Origin: Smithella sp.
Lineage (GTDB): Bacteria; Desulfobacterota; Syntrophia; Syntrophales; Smithellaceae
Reading direction: 5' to 3'
NCBI GenBank assembly: GCA_012522275.1
Contig: JAAYKU010000182.1
Span: forward strand, 1 to 60,355
DNA: 60,355 nt
Part shown: positions 26,313 through 34,857 of the stretch, piece after piece
How the letters are laid out: every line of letters starts with the position of its first letter
Position numbering within the stretch: position 1 is the stretch's first letter
Program-made: the position numbers and the translations under genes
The notes under the pieces: generated by a model
Database searches by the model: none
The model's input: the letters and a program-made list of their open reading frames with translations, nothing else
What the model was told of the DNA's origin: nothing

Positions 26313-27134
26313 CTAACTTTTTACCACCTCGTCTATCGCCTTGAGTTGTGTCAACAACTTCTCCAGCGAACTCAAATAAACTGAATTTGCCCCGTCGCAA
26401 AGAGCCTGCGGGGGGTCTGGGTGCACTTCCATGAATATTCCATCCACACCGGCTGCAACAGCCGCCCGGGCAAGATAAGGAACCATCTCACGCTGGCCGC
26501 CTGATGCCGTACCGGCGCCGCCGGGCAGTTGCACGCTGTGAGTTGCATCGAAAATAACCGGATAGCCCATCTGCCTCATAATGGGCAGGGCGCGCACGTC
26601 GAAGACCAGATTATTGTAGCCGAAAGAAGCGCCGCGTTCGGTAATGAGCATATCGTCCATCCCGACTGACTTGATCTTCCCGATGATGTTGGCAACATCC
26701 CAGGGGGCCAGAAACTGCCCCTTCTTGACGTTGATTATTTTCGCCTGTCGGGCAACCTCCAGGACAAAATCAGTCTGACGGCACAAAAAGGCGGGTACCT
26801 GCATTATGTCGAGCACGGCCGCGGCCTCGTCTATTTCCTCGAAGCGATGCACATCGGAAATAACCGGCACATCCGCCTCTTTTTTTATTTTTTCCAGCAT
26901 CTTCAATCCACCCGTCAATCCCGGTCCGCGGTACGAATTTATGGAGGTGCGGTTTGCTTTGTCATAAGAGGCTTTGAAGACAAAAGGTATTTTCAGCTTC
27001 GCGGTCAGCTCCTTCAAGTACACGGCGATTTGCATGGCTGCCGTTTCGTTTTCCAGCACACAAGGACCGGCGATCAGTATAAAACCTGCCCCGCCCCCTA
27101 TTGCAAAATCATTGAGTTTAACCTGCTTCATCAT
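26313..27134 (-). CDS. kdsA: 3-deoxy-D-manno-octulosonate 8-phosphate synthase
   Basis: Predicted 273 residues, TIM-barrel DAHP-synthase family. It condenses PEP and arabinose-5-phosphate to KDO-8-P. Conserved parts: LIAGPCVLENE, FKASYDKANRTSINSYRGPG, VISDVHRFEE, QVPAFLCRQTD, NVKKGQFLAPWD, ERGASFGYNNLVFDVRALP, IFDATHSVQLPG and MEVHPDPPQALCDGANS. Both metal-dependent and independent enzymes exist; a Cys in the GPCV segment is present in both. Two ATGs in tandem; the second (27131) is better spaced from AGGAG. Confidence 0.97.
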   Translation of the reverse strand: MMKQVKLNDFAIGGGAGFILIAGPCVLENETAAMQIAVYLKELTAKLKIPFVFKASYDKANRTSINSYRGPGLTGGLKMLEKIKKEADVPVISDVHRFEEIDEAAAVLDIMQVPAFLCRQTDFVLEVARQAKIINVKKGQFLAPWDVANIIGKIKSVGMDDMLITERGASFGYNNLVFDVRALPIMRQMGYPVIFDATHSVQLPGGAGTASGGQREMVPYLARAAVAAGVDGIFMEVHPDPPQALCDGANSVYLSSLEKLLTQLKAIDEVVKS

Positions 27135-27146
27135 AAGCTCCTGTTT

Positions 27147-29150
27147 TTATTTTTTCTCCTTCATCAACTCAATACGCAGACGGGGGATCCGCGGGGCCAC
27201 CTTTGTCTGGGGATTGATCTCATAGGCACTCCTGTAGGCTTTCAGGGCCTCCTTATAAAGTCCTTTTTGTTCATAAGCCAGACCTAAATTTGCGTAGATT
27301 TCGTCATCTTCCCGGTCATACTTGAGCGCCATTAAATAATTCTCGATGGCCTTGTCCCAGTTTTTAGCGGCGCCATGAGCATATCCCAGACTGAAATATG
27401 AGGACGCTTTCCCCGGTTCCAGCTTCACTATCTGCTGATAATATTTTACGGCCTCGGCAAATTGCTTTTTTCTTAAATAATAGCCGGCGATGTAGGCAGA
27501 TGTTTTTTTGTCCGGCGGCGATATTTTTTTATAGTAATTCACTGCCTCTTTTTCTTTGCCGAGCTGCTCATAGGTATAGGCCAGATTGGCATACAGGGTT
27601 TGATCTTTTACGCCCAGTTTTACAGCTTTTTCGTAGCAGCGCGCCGAGTCGGCGTGTTTTTTCAGCTCCCCGTAGGCATAGGCGAGCCTGACGAAAATAT
27701 CCGGCTTTTGTGGAAATTTTCGCCCCAGCTTTTCCAGATAGCCCGTGGCCTGCCCGTAGTTTTTGCTCTGGAATGTAAGCTCCGCCAGGCGCGTCAGGGC
27801 ATCGTCATCTGCAGGATTCTTTGTCAATACATACTGATACTCCCTGACGGCATCGGCCGTCATCTTCCTTCTTTCATAAGCCGCGCCGAGATTGAAATGG
27901 ATAACCGGATCATCAGGCGACAAAGCCAGGGCTTTTTTCAGATACTTCATCTCTTCGTCGCGCCTGCCCAGCCCGGCACTGGCGGTGGCCATGTTCGCGT
28001 AGGCGGCCGCGTCGCCGGGACTGTTTTGAATCACTTTCGCGTATGCTTCCAGTGCCTGGCGGTATTTTTTATCCTTGAGATAGACATCTCCCAGACCGCG
28101 CCACGCGGCCGCGTCAGCCGGCGCGTTTTGCACAACGTGCAGATACTGCTCAATTGCGGCGTCTTTCCGGCCGGCGCGCTCGTAGGCTCCGGCCAGAAGC
28201 AGCCGGAGGCCGTCATTTCCGGGATCCGCCTGCAGCGCCTGCCTGTAATAGTCCACCGCCTTTCCCCAGGTGTTTTTCCGTCCGTAGGCCTGCCCCAGAA
28301 GGGCAAAGGCATCGGCGTCATGTTTTCCGTTTTCGAGAAGACCGGACAAAATCTCAACCGCCTGCTGCATGCGACCACTGTGAATGTACGAGCGGGCCAG
28401 GTCTTTAATAACGCCACTGTCGCCGGGAGTCAGGCGCAGGATGTCTTCATAGACCGCCGCCGCCTCGGCAGCGCGGTTTTGCTTCAGGTAGAGCCCTGCC
28501 AGCACCCGGCGCACACCCGCATCTTCTGTATTTTGCGCTGCCACTTTTTTCAATGATCTGATGCTCTCTTCGGGCGATTTGAACTTTTCTGCAAATCTGA
28601 GCCAATCCTGTGGCGTGATGATGACCCGCAGCGGAATCAGGCCGATTCTTTCCTGTTTATAATAGACGGAAATCTTGTAGGCACCCGACGCCTTGCCCTC
28701 CATATCCATAGCGTCGCCTTGCATGATACCGCTGACAAAGTCCATACCCTTGAGCAAAATGCCCATATGATTGCCCTGGTCACCGATCCCCTCAACCGTC
28801 GCGCCCGTGTATTTTCCCTTCAGATCATCGCTGACGACGGTTTTAATGATAAACTCATCGCGATAGGTTATCTCCAGAGGAACGCCTTCGTCAAAACGCA
28901 TGTCCTTGCCGTTTTTCTCAATAAGGAGATGATAAAATTGTGGTTTTCCTTTCAGAACGTAATAGGAAAAGGCTCCTTCGACGCGGCGCGCCGCCGACAG
29001 GCCGGCAGACAGATCCGCCGGACGAAAATATGCATACAACGCCGCCAGCAAAACAACTGCCGCGACCAGCATGAGGACGACAGGCGTCTTTTTGCCGCCC
29101 GCCCTTCGGTCCGGCCGATCTTTTTTATTGTCTGCATAAATCCTGGGCAT
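27147..29150 (-). CDS. Membrane-anchored TPR protein
   Basis: About 667 residues from ATG 29150; the open frame reaches further up inside xerD but lacks protein-like sequence there. A basic N-terminus and one transmembrane helix (VVLMLVAAVVLLAALYAYF) are followed by a beta-rich region (about 45-180) and about a dozen consecutive tetratricopeptide repeats to the C-terminus. The repeats carry the usual W/L-G-Y-A-F-A-P pattern. Probably a scaffold facing the periplasm; the function is unknown. Downstream of xerD by eight bases and upstream of kdsA by 12. Confidence 0.85.
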   Translation of the reverse strand: MPRIYADNKKDRPDRRAGGKKTPVVLMLVAAVVLLAALYAYFRPADLSAGLSAARRVEGAFSYYVLKGKPQFYHLLIEKNGKDMRFDEGVPLEITYRDEFIIKTVVSDDLKGKYTGATVEGIGDQGNHMGILLKGMDFVSGIMQGDAMDMEGKASGAYKISVYYKQERIGLIPLRVIITPQDWLRFAEKFKSPEESIRSLKKVAAQNTEDAGVRRVLAGLYLKQNRAAEAAAVYEDILRLTPGDSGVIKDLARSYIHSGRMQQAVEILSGLLENGKHDADAFALLGQAYGRKNTWGKAVDYYRQALQADPGNDGLRLLLAGAYERAGRKDAAIEQYLHVVQNAPADAAAWRGLGDVYLKDKKYRQALEAYAKVIQNSPGDAAAYANMATASAGLGRRDEEMKYLKKALALSPDDPVIHFNLGAAYERRKMTADAVREYQYVLTKNPADDDALTRLAELTFQSKNYGQATGYLEKLGRKFPQKPDIFVRLAYAYGELKKHADSARCYEKAVKLGVKDQTLYANLAYTYEQLGKEKEAVNYYKKISPPDKKTSAYIAGYYLRKKQFAEAVKYYQQIVKLEPGKASSYFSLGYAHGAAKNWDKAIENYLMALKYDREDDEIYANLGLAYEQKGLYKEALKAYRSAYEINPQTKVAPRIPRLRIELMKEKK

Positions 29151-29158
29151 TGAGTTTT

Positions 29159-30046
29159 CTAACCCCTCGGATGAAATTTCCTGTGTACTTGCCTGAGACG
29201 CTCTTTGGTCACATGGGTGTAAATCTGGGTCGTGGAAATGTCGGCATGACCCAGCATAACCTGTACGGCCCGTAAATCCGCCCCCCCTTCCAGAAGGTGG
29301 GAGGCGAATGAATGCCGGAATGTATGCGGATGAACATTTTTTTGCAAGCCCGCTTTTTGCGCGTAACCGCCGATAATTTTCCACAGTCCCTGGCGGGTAA
29401 AGGCGCGACCGAAACGGTTGAGAAACAAAACGTCTGTCGTTTTTGATTTCATAAACACAGGCCTGGCTTCTTCAATATAACGGCGGACACAATCGTAGGC
29501 CTTTTTACCGACAGGTACAACCCTCTCCTTGCTGCCTTTTCCCATGACCACCAGGAAACCTGCCTGCCAGTTGATGCTGTTCATGGTCAATCCCGCGAGT
29601 TCCGAAACACGAAGCCCCGTGGCATAAAGAAGCTCGAGCATCGCCTTGTCGCGCAGGCCGGCCGGAGTCTCGCCGGAAGGCTGCGCAAGGACCAGGTTCA
29701 TTTCCTCGCGGCTGAGTGTGTCGGGAAGCCGCATCCAGACTTTGGCTCGCTCGATGTCGGCCAGAGGTGATTCGTCCACCACTTTTTCTTCTACGAGATA
29801 GTTGTACAATCCCCTCAAAGCGGCAAGCGAGCGGTTCATGGAGTTCGCCGCCAACCCCTCGTCTTTGAGGTGTATGAGAAACTCTATCACGGTTTGCGCG
29901 TTGACAAAGCTCACATCCGTCAGGCCTTTTTTCTCCAAAAAAGAAAGATAGCGGTGCAGGTCCCGCCGGTAGGCCTCCAGCGTGTTGTCGGAGGCGCCTT
30001 TTTCAATGAGAAGGTAATTGAGATATCTGTCTGACATGGCGCGCAT
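29159..30046 (-). CDS. xerD: Site-specific tyrosine recombinase XerC/XerD
   Basis: Predicted 295 residues, the standard Xer length. A SAM-like N-terminal core-binding domain is followed by the catalytic domain with the full set Arg146, Lys170, His241, Arg244, His267 and Tyr276 (HTFRHSFASHLLEGGADLRAVQVMLGHADISTTQIYTHV). It resolves chromosome dimers at dif with its partner. XerD is slightly favoured over XerC by sequence feel only. It is a housekeeping recombinase, not an island integrase, and lies at the head of the kds-lpt block. Confidence 0.92.
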   Translation of the reverse strand: MRAMSDRYLNYLLIEKGASDNTLEAYRRDLHRYLSFLEKKGLTDVSFVNAQTVIEFLIHLKDEGLAANSMNRSLAALRGLYNYLVEEKVVDESPLADIERAKVWMRLPDTLSREEMNLVLAQPSGETPAGLRDKAMLELLYATGLRVSELAGLTMNSINWQAGFLVVMGKGSKERVVPVGKKAYDCVRRYIEEARPVFMKSKTTDVLFLNRFGRAFTRQGLWKIIGGYAQKAGLQKNVHPHTFRHSFASHLLEGGADLRAVQVMLGHADISTTQIYTHVTKERLRQVHRKFHPRG

Positions 30047-30090
30047 AAGAAGTTTCTACGCAAATACTACTGTTATGTAAAGTTTTTTTG

Positions 30091-30118
30091 TTGACATCGC
30101 CTTACAATTTAGTAGAAG
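30091..30118 (+). promoter_or_regulatory. Possible sigma-70 promoter of rpiB
   Basis: -35 TTGACA (30091-30096, perfect), a 16-base spacer and a weak -10 TAGAAG (30113-30118). The rpiB ATG follows 31 bases later. Confidence 0.4.
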
Positions 30119-30149
30119 AAAACCATCTCTGTAAAAGCGGAGGAGAGCT

Positions 30150-30599
30150 ATGAAAAAAATTGTCATTGCCGGTGACCACGGCGCGCTTGAATTGAAAGAC
30201 ACGCTCGTCGCTTTCCTGAAAAAAAAATATTTTTCAGTAAACGATCTGGGAACGTTCGGCAGCTCTTCCGTCGATTACCCGGACATGGCTAAAGTCGCCT
30301 GCGATGAATTCAACAAGGGTGGCTACAAATTCGGCATATTGCTTTGCGGCACGGGTATCGGCATTTCCATTGCGGCCAACAAAATAAAGGGCATCCGCTG
30401 CGCCCTGGTCCATAATCTTTTTACTGCGGAAATGGCCAAAGCACACAATAATGCCAACTTCATCGCCTTCGGCGGCCGTGTCCGGTACGACGTCCCGGTT
30501 ACGGAAATGATCGAAAAGTTCATCAGCACTTCCTACGAGGCAGGACGCCACGAAGCGCGCATCGCCAAGATAAACGCACTGGAGAATAACTGCTCCTGA
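30150..30599 (+). CDS. rpiB: Ribose-5-phosphate isomerase B
   Basis: Predicted 149 residues of the RpiB/LacAB family. Key parts are IAGDHGALELKD, DLGTFGSSSVDYPDMA, the active-site Cys in LLCGTGIGISIAANKIKGIRCAL (about 66) and a His in LVHNLFTAEMAKAHNNANFI. It interconverts ribose-5-P and ribulose-5-P; ribulose-5-P also leads to arabinose-5-P for KDO. Preceded by GGAGGAGAGC before the ATG. Divergent from xerD. Confidence 0.96.
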   Translation: MKKIVIAGDHGALELKDTLVAFLKKKYFSVNDLGTFGSSSVDYPDMAKVACDEFNKGGYKFGILLCGTGIGISIAANKIKGIRCALVHNLFTAEMAKAHNNANFIAFGGRVRYDVPVTEMIEKFISTSYEAGRHEARIAKINALENNCS

Positions 30600-30708
30600 G
30601 GCCGCCTTCTGATTCCGGCTGCACAATCGGCTCGACACAAACCACGACATTTGCCCCGGCAGATACTTGTCCGGAAAAACCCTTAGCCGGTCATTTCCCG
30701 AAGCGCCG

Positions 30709-31341
30709 TCAGGCCATTTGTGCGATTTCCCTGTAGCGGAAGCAGTCCGTGACATGGTCATTGACCATGCCTGACGCCTGCATAAAGGCGTAACAGATAG
30801 TCGAGCCGGTAAATTTAAAACCACGTTTTTTTAAATCACGGCTCATCAGGTCCGACTCCCTGGAGGTCGCGGGAAGCATGGATATATTTTTCCACTTATT
30901 TTGCAAAGGCCTGCCGTCAACATAGCGCCACAAAAAAGCGTCAAAGGAGCCGAACTCTTCGCGGATATCGAGCAGTGCTTTGGCATTGACGATCGCCGCT
31001 TCGATCTTGAGGCGGTTGCGGACAATGCCTGTGTCGCCCAGCAGGCGCTCAACATCTTTATTGTCATAGCGGGCGATTCGCCCGAAGTCGAAATTATCGA
31101 ATGCCCGGCGGTAATTTTCTCTTTTTTTCAAAATAGTGAACCAGCTTAGACCCGCCTGCGCCCCATCGAGGATGAGATGCTCGAACAACAGCCTGTCGTC
31201 ATGCACGGGGACGCCCCATTCACGGTCGTGATAGGCAACATACAGAGGATCGCTTCCGCACCAGGAGCATCTTTTGCGATCATCACTTCCGGCGTCTGAA
31301 ACAGTTTTCAATAATTTTTTATTCACAAAGTCGCTCCGCAA
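30709..31341 (-). CDS. tag: DNA-3-methyladenine glycosylase I
   Basis: Predicted 210 residues. CSWCGSDPLYVAYHDREWGVPVHDDRLLFEHLILDGAQAGLSW is the family N-terminal block, with zinc-binding Cys and His. FTGSTICYAFMQASGMVNDHVTDC holds the conserved C-terminal part with the remaining zinc ligands. It removes 3-methyladenine from alkylated DNA. About 15 residues at the N-terminus are extra relative to the usual enzyme. Monocistronic by its surroundings. Confidence 0.96.
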   Translation of the reverse strand: MRSDFVNKKLLKTVSDAGSDDRKRCSWCGSDPLYVAYHDREWGVPVHDDRLLFEHLILDGAQAGLSWFTILKKRENYRRAFDNFDFGRIARYDNKDVERLLGDTGIVRNRLKIEAAIVNAKALLDIREEFGSFDAFLWRYVDGRPLQNKWKNISMLPATSRESDLMSRDLKKRGFKFTGSTICYAFMQASGMVNDHVTDCFRYREIAQMA

Positions 31342-31434
31342 AACAAAAAATTTGACGCTGCCGTCGGCCGACCCTACAGGTTTGCGCGCATGATGTAAAG
31401 ATTCAGATAAGAAAATTCATTTTAACAGAAGCAC

Positions 31435-31472
31435 AAAAAAGGTGCCGGAGCCGCCACAGGGACGGCTCCGGC
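31435..31472 (-). terminator. Intrinsic terminator of hcp
   Basis: GCCGGAGCCG (31444-31453) and CGGCTCCGGC (31463-31472) form a perfect 10-bp stem with a 9-base loop. On the minus strand it is followed by ACC and a T6 tract (31435-31440), 36 bases after the hcp stop. Confidence 0.85.
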
Positions 31473-31507
31473 GGAAAGGGAGTGAGAAGAAAGGGGTTGC
31501 TGCTCAC

Positions 31508-33151
31508 TCATCCCAGAATTGCTTTTAAATCCTCATCAGGCGTGGCAATCGGTTTGATTGCGAAATTCTCCACCAGGACATTCAGGACGTTGGGAGTGAT
31601 AAACGCAGGCAGTGACGGCCCCAGGCGGATGTCCTTGATGCCCAGATAAAGCAGGGTCAGTAAAATAGCCACCGCCTTTTGTTCATACCAGGACAGAATC
31701 ATCGACAGGGGCAGATCGTTCACGCCGCAGTTGAAAGCATCGGCCAGAGCAACTGCGATCTGGATGGCGGAATAAGCGTCGTTGCACTGTCCGATATCCA
31801 GAAGCCTCGGGATGCCGCCGATATCGCCTAATTCCATATCGAAGAAACGGAACTTCCCACAGGCAAGCGTCAGCACTACCGTATCTGGAGGCGCTTTTTC
31901 CACAAACTCCGTGTAGTAATTGCGCCCGGGCTTTGCCCCGTCGCAGCCGGCCACCAGGAAGAAATGACGGATCGCTTTGCCCTTGACGGCATCGATCACG
32001 GCTCCGGCGACATTCATCACCGCGTTGTGCCCGAAACCTACCATGACGGACTTCCCTTCGACATCTTCCGGAAATCCTGGCATGGAAAGCGCCTTTTCAA
32101 TCACGGGTGTGAAATCGTGATCTGCAATATGCGTCACGCCGGGCCAGCCGACCAGGCCGCAGGTGAAAATATTGTCTTTATATGAATCGCGCGGTCTTTG
32201 AATACAGTTGGTGGTCATCAGGATCGCGCCTGGAAATTCGGCAAACTCTTTCGCCTGATTCTGCCAGGCCGTACCGTAATGACCGTAGAAGTGCGGATAT
32301 TTTTTCAGTTCGGGGTAGCCGTGTGCAGGCAGCATTTCGCCGTGCGTGTATATGTTGATGCCCTTTCCTTCGGTCTGCTTTAAAAGATCGGATAAATCTT
32401 TCAAGTCATGGCCGGACACAAGTATCGCCTTACCCTTTTTGGCGCCCAGTGGGACCTTTGTCGGTACGGGATGGCCGAAGGCGCCTGTGTTGGCCGCGTC
32501 CAGAAGCTCCATCGTCCGCAGGTTGATCTCGCCGCACTTGAGTACCATGCCGATCCAGCCTTGCAGATCCAGATTTTCCCTGGCGATCGCCGCCAGCGCT
32601 TCATGAACAAAAGCATAAACCGCGTCGTCTTCATGACCCAGAATCTGCGCGTGATCCGCGTAGGCGGCCACGCCTTTAAGACCGAAAAGAACTATGTGCT
32701 TGAGAGATTCAATATCCGCGTTTGCCCCGGCAGCCGGTTTGAGAGACGCCGCGTCCGCCTGGGCAATCAGCCCCTCAACCGTCTTTTCCGGGCGGTAAGT
32801 CACACAGGCTGGTTTTTCATCAACGGCCGCGCCGGCTTTTATTGCTCTGTCTTTCAGGGCATCGCGAAACGCAACCGCCTTGCCGATCAATTCCACAAAA
32901 CGCGCAGGATCAAAATCGACATTGGTAAGGGTCGAAAAAAGAGCTTTGACCGTAAAAACATCGACTTCACGGTCGGTAATGCCTGCTTTACGGGCATCCA
33001 CCGCCACTACCGAAAGCCCCTCCAGAGCGTAAACAAGCAGGTCCTGAAGTGCAGACACTTCGGCATCTTTACCGCACACACCTGCCTTTACGCATGCTTC
33101 TCCTTTTGCCGTCTGTTCGCACTGGTAACAAAACATTGCCAAATTTTCCAT
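31508..33151 (-). CDS. hcp: Hybrid cluster protein (class I), NO/hydroxylamine reductase
   Basis: About 547 residues from ATG 33151 (AAGGAG nine bases upstream; a TTG three bases before is less likely). The N-terminal cysteines C8-x2-C11-x8-C20-x5-C26 are the class I spacing of strict anaerobes, which binds a [4Fe-4S] cluster. The hybrid Fe-S-O cluster ligands occur in the C-terminal half (for instance VAGCDGAKPGRNYY, LACGKFRF and DIGQCNDAYSAIQIA). The protein reduces NO or hydroxylamine and protects against nitrosative stress. No hcr reductase follows. Divergent from a Crp/Fnr-family regulator with a palindromic site between. Confidence 0.96.
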   Translation of the reverse strand: MENLAMFCYQCEQTAKGEACVKAGVCGKDAEVSALQDLLVYALEGLSVVAVDARKAGITDREVDVFTVKALFSTLTNVDFDPARFVELIGKAVAFRDALKDRAIKAGAAVDEKPACVTYRPEKTVEGLIAQADAASLKPAAGANADIESLKHIVLFGLKGVAAYADHAQILGHEDDAVYAFVHEALAAIARENLDLQGWIGMVLKCGEINLRTMELLDAANTGAFGHPVPTKVPLGAKKGKAILVSGHDLKDLSDLLKQTEGKGINIYTHGEMLPAHGYPELKKYPHFYGHYGTAWQNQAKEFAEFPGAILMTTNCIQRPRDSYKDNIFTCGLVGWPGVTHIADHDFTPVIEKALSMPGFPEDVEGKSVMVGFGHNAVMNVAGAVIDAVKGKAIRHFFLVAGCDGAKPGRNYYTEFVEKAPPDTVVLTLACGKFRFFDMELGDIGGIPRLLDIGQCNDAYSAIQIAVALADAFNCGVNDLPLSMILSWYEQKAVAILLTLLYLGIKDIRLGPSLPAFITPNVLNVLVENFAIKPIATPDEDLKAILG

Positions 33152-33219
33152 CAAATGAGTCTCCTTTTCATTTTCGTTCTTTTGACAGCATTGATTAATG
33201 TATCTCGGGCAGTTGCGCC

Positions 33220-33233
33220 TTGACTTAAGTCAA
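33220..33233. promoter_or_regulatory. Palindromic Fnr/HcpR-type operator between hcp and its regulator
   Basis: TTGACTTAAGTCAA is a perfect 14-bp palindrome with TTGAC/GTCAA half-sites as expected for Fnr-type regulators. Read rightward, its left half TTGACT also serves as a -35, 18 bases from TATTTT (33244-33249) in front of the regulator gene, so binding would block the regulator's promoter. It lies about 70 bases upstream of hcp, a position suited to activation there. Confidence 0.7.
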
Positions 33234-33268
33234 ACTTCAGTGCTATTTTTTTTAAAAGGAAATAATTT

Positions 33269-33955
33269 ATGGATATGACATCAATTATCGCGGGGCTTCC
33301 TCTTTTTCAAGGCCTCGCGCCCCATCAAAACGCGACACTGGCCGGCATCGCCCAGAGACGATATTATTCCAAAGGACAGATTTTCTTCTCTGAAGGGGAC
33401 AATGCCGACGGTTTCTACATAATACTTTCCGGCAGAGTAAAAATCTTCAAACTCTCCCCCGACGGGAAAGAACAGATTTTCCACATCCTGGAGGCGCCGG
33501 AACCTTTCGGCGAAGCGGCGGTTTTCTCCGGGGAGAACTTTCCTGCGTCCGCCACGGCACTTGTCGAAACACCCGTTCTTTTCTTTCCGGCCGGAAAATT
33601 CACAGGCCTCATCCGCCAGGACCCCATCTTGGCTTTATCCATGCTCGGTCTTTTGTCATTGAGGCTGCGCAAACTTACCACACTGGTGGAAAACCTGTCT
33701 CTTAAGGAAGTGCCGGCAAGACTGGCAGCCTATCTTCTGTATCAGAGCCGGGACAACGAGCATAAGCCTGTAATCGAGCTGGATGTGTCTAAAAACCAGA
33801 TGGCCGGCCTTCTGGGCACAATTCCGGAAACACTTTCGCGCATTCTCAAGCGCATGGCAGAGGAAAATCTGATAAAAACAGATGCACGAACGATTACTAT
33901 TTTGAACCGAAAGCATCTGACCGACCTGGCAGAGGGATTGAGAAAACTGAGCTGA
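33269..33955 (+). CDS. Crp/Fnr-family transcriptional regulator, HcpR-like
   Basis: Predicted 228 residues. The cyclic-nucleotide-type beta-barrel (about 1-125, with FFSEGDNADGFYIILSGRVKIF and GEAAVFSGENFPASATALVETPVLFF) is followed by the dimer helix and a winged HTH (KNQMAGLLGTIPETLSRILKRM). It lacks the N-terminal cysteines of Fnr. Its divergent position from hcp and the shared palindrome point to HcpR, a regulator of nitrosative stress genes. RBS AAAAGGA. The HTH Glu-x-x-Ser-Arg reading TTGA half-sites fits the operator. Confidence 0.85.
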   Translation: MDMTSIIAGLPLFQGLAPHQNATLAGIAQRRYYSKGQIFFSEGDNADGFYIILSGRVKIFKLSPDGKEQIFHILEAPEPFGEAAVFSGENFPASATALVETPVLFFPAGKFTGLIRQDPILALSMLGLLSLRLRKLTTLVENLSLKEVPARLAAYLLYQSRDNEHKPVIELDVSKNQMAGLLGTIPETLSRILKRMAEENLIKTDARTITILNRKHLTDLAEGLRKLS

Positions 33956-33996
33956 TCATCACACACGCCCGACCATTGCCTTTTTATGGATAAAAT

Positions 33997-34857
33997 ATGG
34001 ACGCTCATCCGGACAGAAAAAAAATTCGTCAGGTATTCCGTAACGTGCAAAGGCACCAGCACATCGAAAAACTCATCCGCCAATTCTCCTCAAACAAAAA
34101 CGATATCCGCCACATGGCACTAGACAGGGCAGACACTTCTTCGTGCCGTCAGGTTCTGGAGCTCGGCTGCGCGTTCGGCGCCTTCACCGAGGCTTTGAAA
34201 GGGAGGCTGCACCCTGACGCGTTTATCACCGGTCTGGACATGATTGCCGAATACGAGCCCTTCTTTCTGGAGGCGTGCCGGCGCGCAGGCTACAGGGGCA
34301 CCTTTTCCGCAGCAGGCGTGGAAGCCATAAAAAAGTATCCGCCCGCTTCTTTCGACCTCATTGTCTGCAGCTATGCCCTGTATTTTTTTGTCGAGATGAT
34401 CCCGTATATCTGCCGCATTTTGAAAAAAAACGGTATGTTCATCACCATTACCCACGACGAATGCAATATGCAGGAGCTGATTCACATCACCCGCGCCGTA
34501 CTTAAGGAAAACCACCTGCTCGATAATGACCGCCTTTTGCCGGTCGAAGTAATTATAGGTCAATTTTCAGCAAATAACGCAGAGGATCTGCTTGCGCCCT
34601 ATTTCGGCGGTGTACGCCGGTTTGACTTTCAAAACACGCTTGTTTTTCAGCCGTGGGATATCTTTTTCTTCGTGGACTATTACCAGTTCAAAAGCCCACT
34701 GTTTCTCACAGGAACGGGGGCGCATAAAGAGGAGCTCGTACGCCAGATGCTCGCCAGGGTCCAGGATATGGGGGTGGGACGCAAAGAGATCTCCATGTGT
34801 AAGGACGACGCGATTTTTATCTGTGACAACCCCCTGCACCGAAAGGATATACGATGA
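33997..34857 (+). CDS. Class I SAM-dependent methyltransferase
   Basis: Predicted 286 residues. Motif I VLELGCAFGAF (53-63), motif II with acidic ITGLDMIAEYEP, and motif IV ASFDLIVCSYALYFFVEMI mark a Rossmann-fold methyltransferase. The final third (about 190-286) has no recognised domain. The substrate is unknown. The stop overlaps the Nudix gene start by four bases (ATGA), so the two proteins are made together, which suggests a linked substrate or signal. Confidence 0.8.
   Translation: MDAHPDRKKIRQVFRNVQRHQHIEKLIRQFSSNKNDIRHMALDRADTSSCRQVLELGCAFGAFTEALKGRLHPDAFITGLDMIAEYEPFFLEACRRAGYRGTFSAAGVEAIKKYPPASFDLIVCSYALYFFVEMIPYICRILKKNGMFITITHDECNMQELIHITRAVLKENHLLDNDRLLPVEVIIGQFSANNAEDLLAPYFGGVRRFDFQNTLVFQPWDIFFFVDYYQFKSPLFLTGTGAHKEELVRQMLARVQDMGVGRKEISMCKDDAIFICDNPLHRKDIR

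Noticed and set aside
27600-28556. 318-codon plus-strand frame
   Set aside because: Antisense shadow of the repetitive TPR gene.
29159-30046. Tyrosine recombinase as a mobile-element integrase
   Set aside because: Length, motifs and place in the conserved kds-lpt block are those of the housekeeping Xer recombinase.
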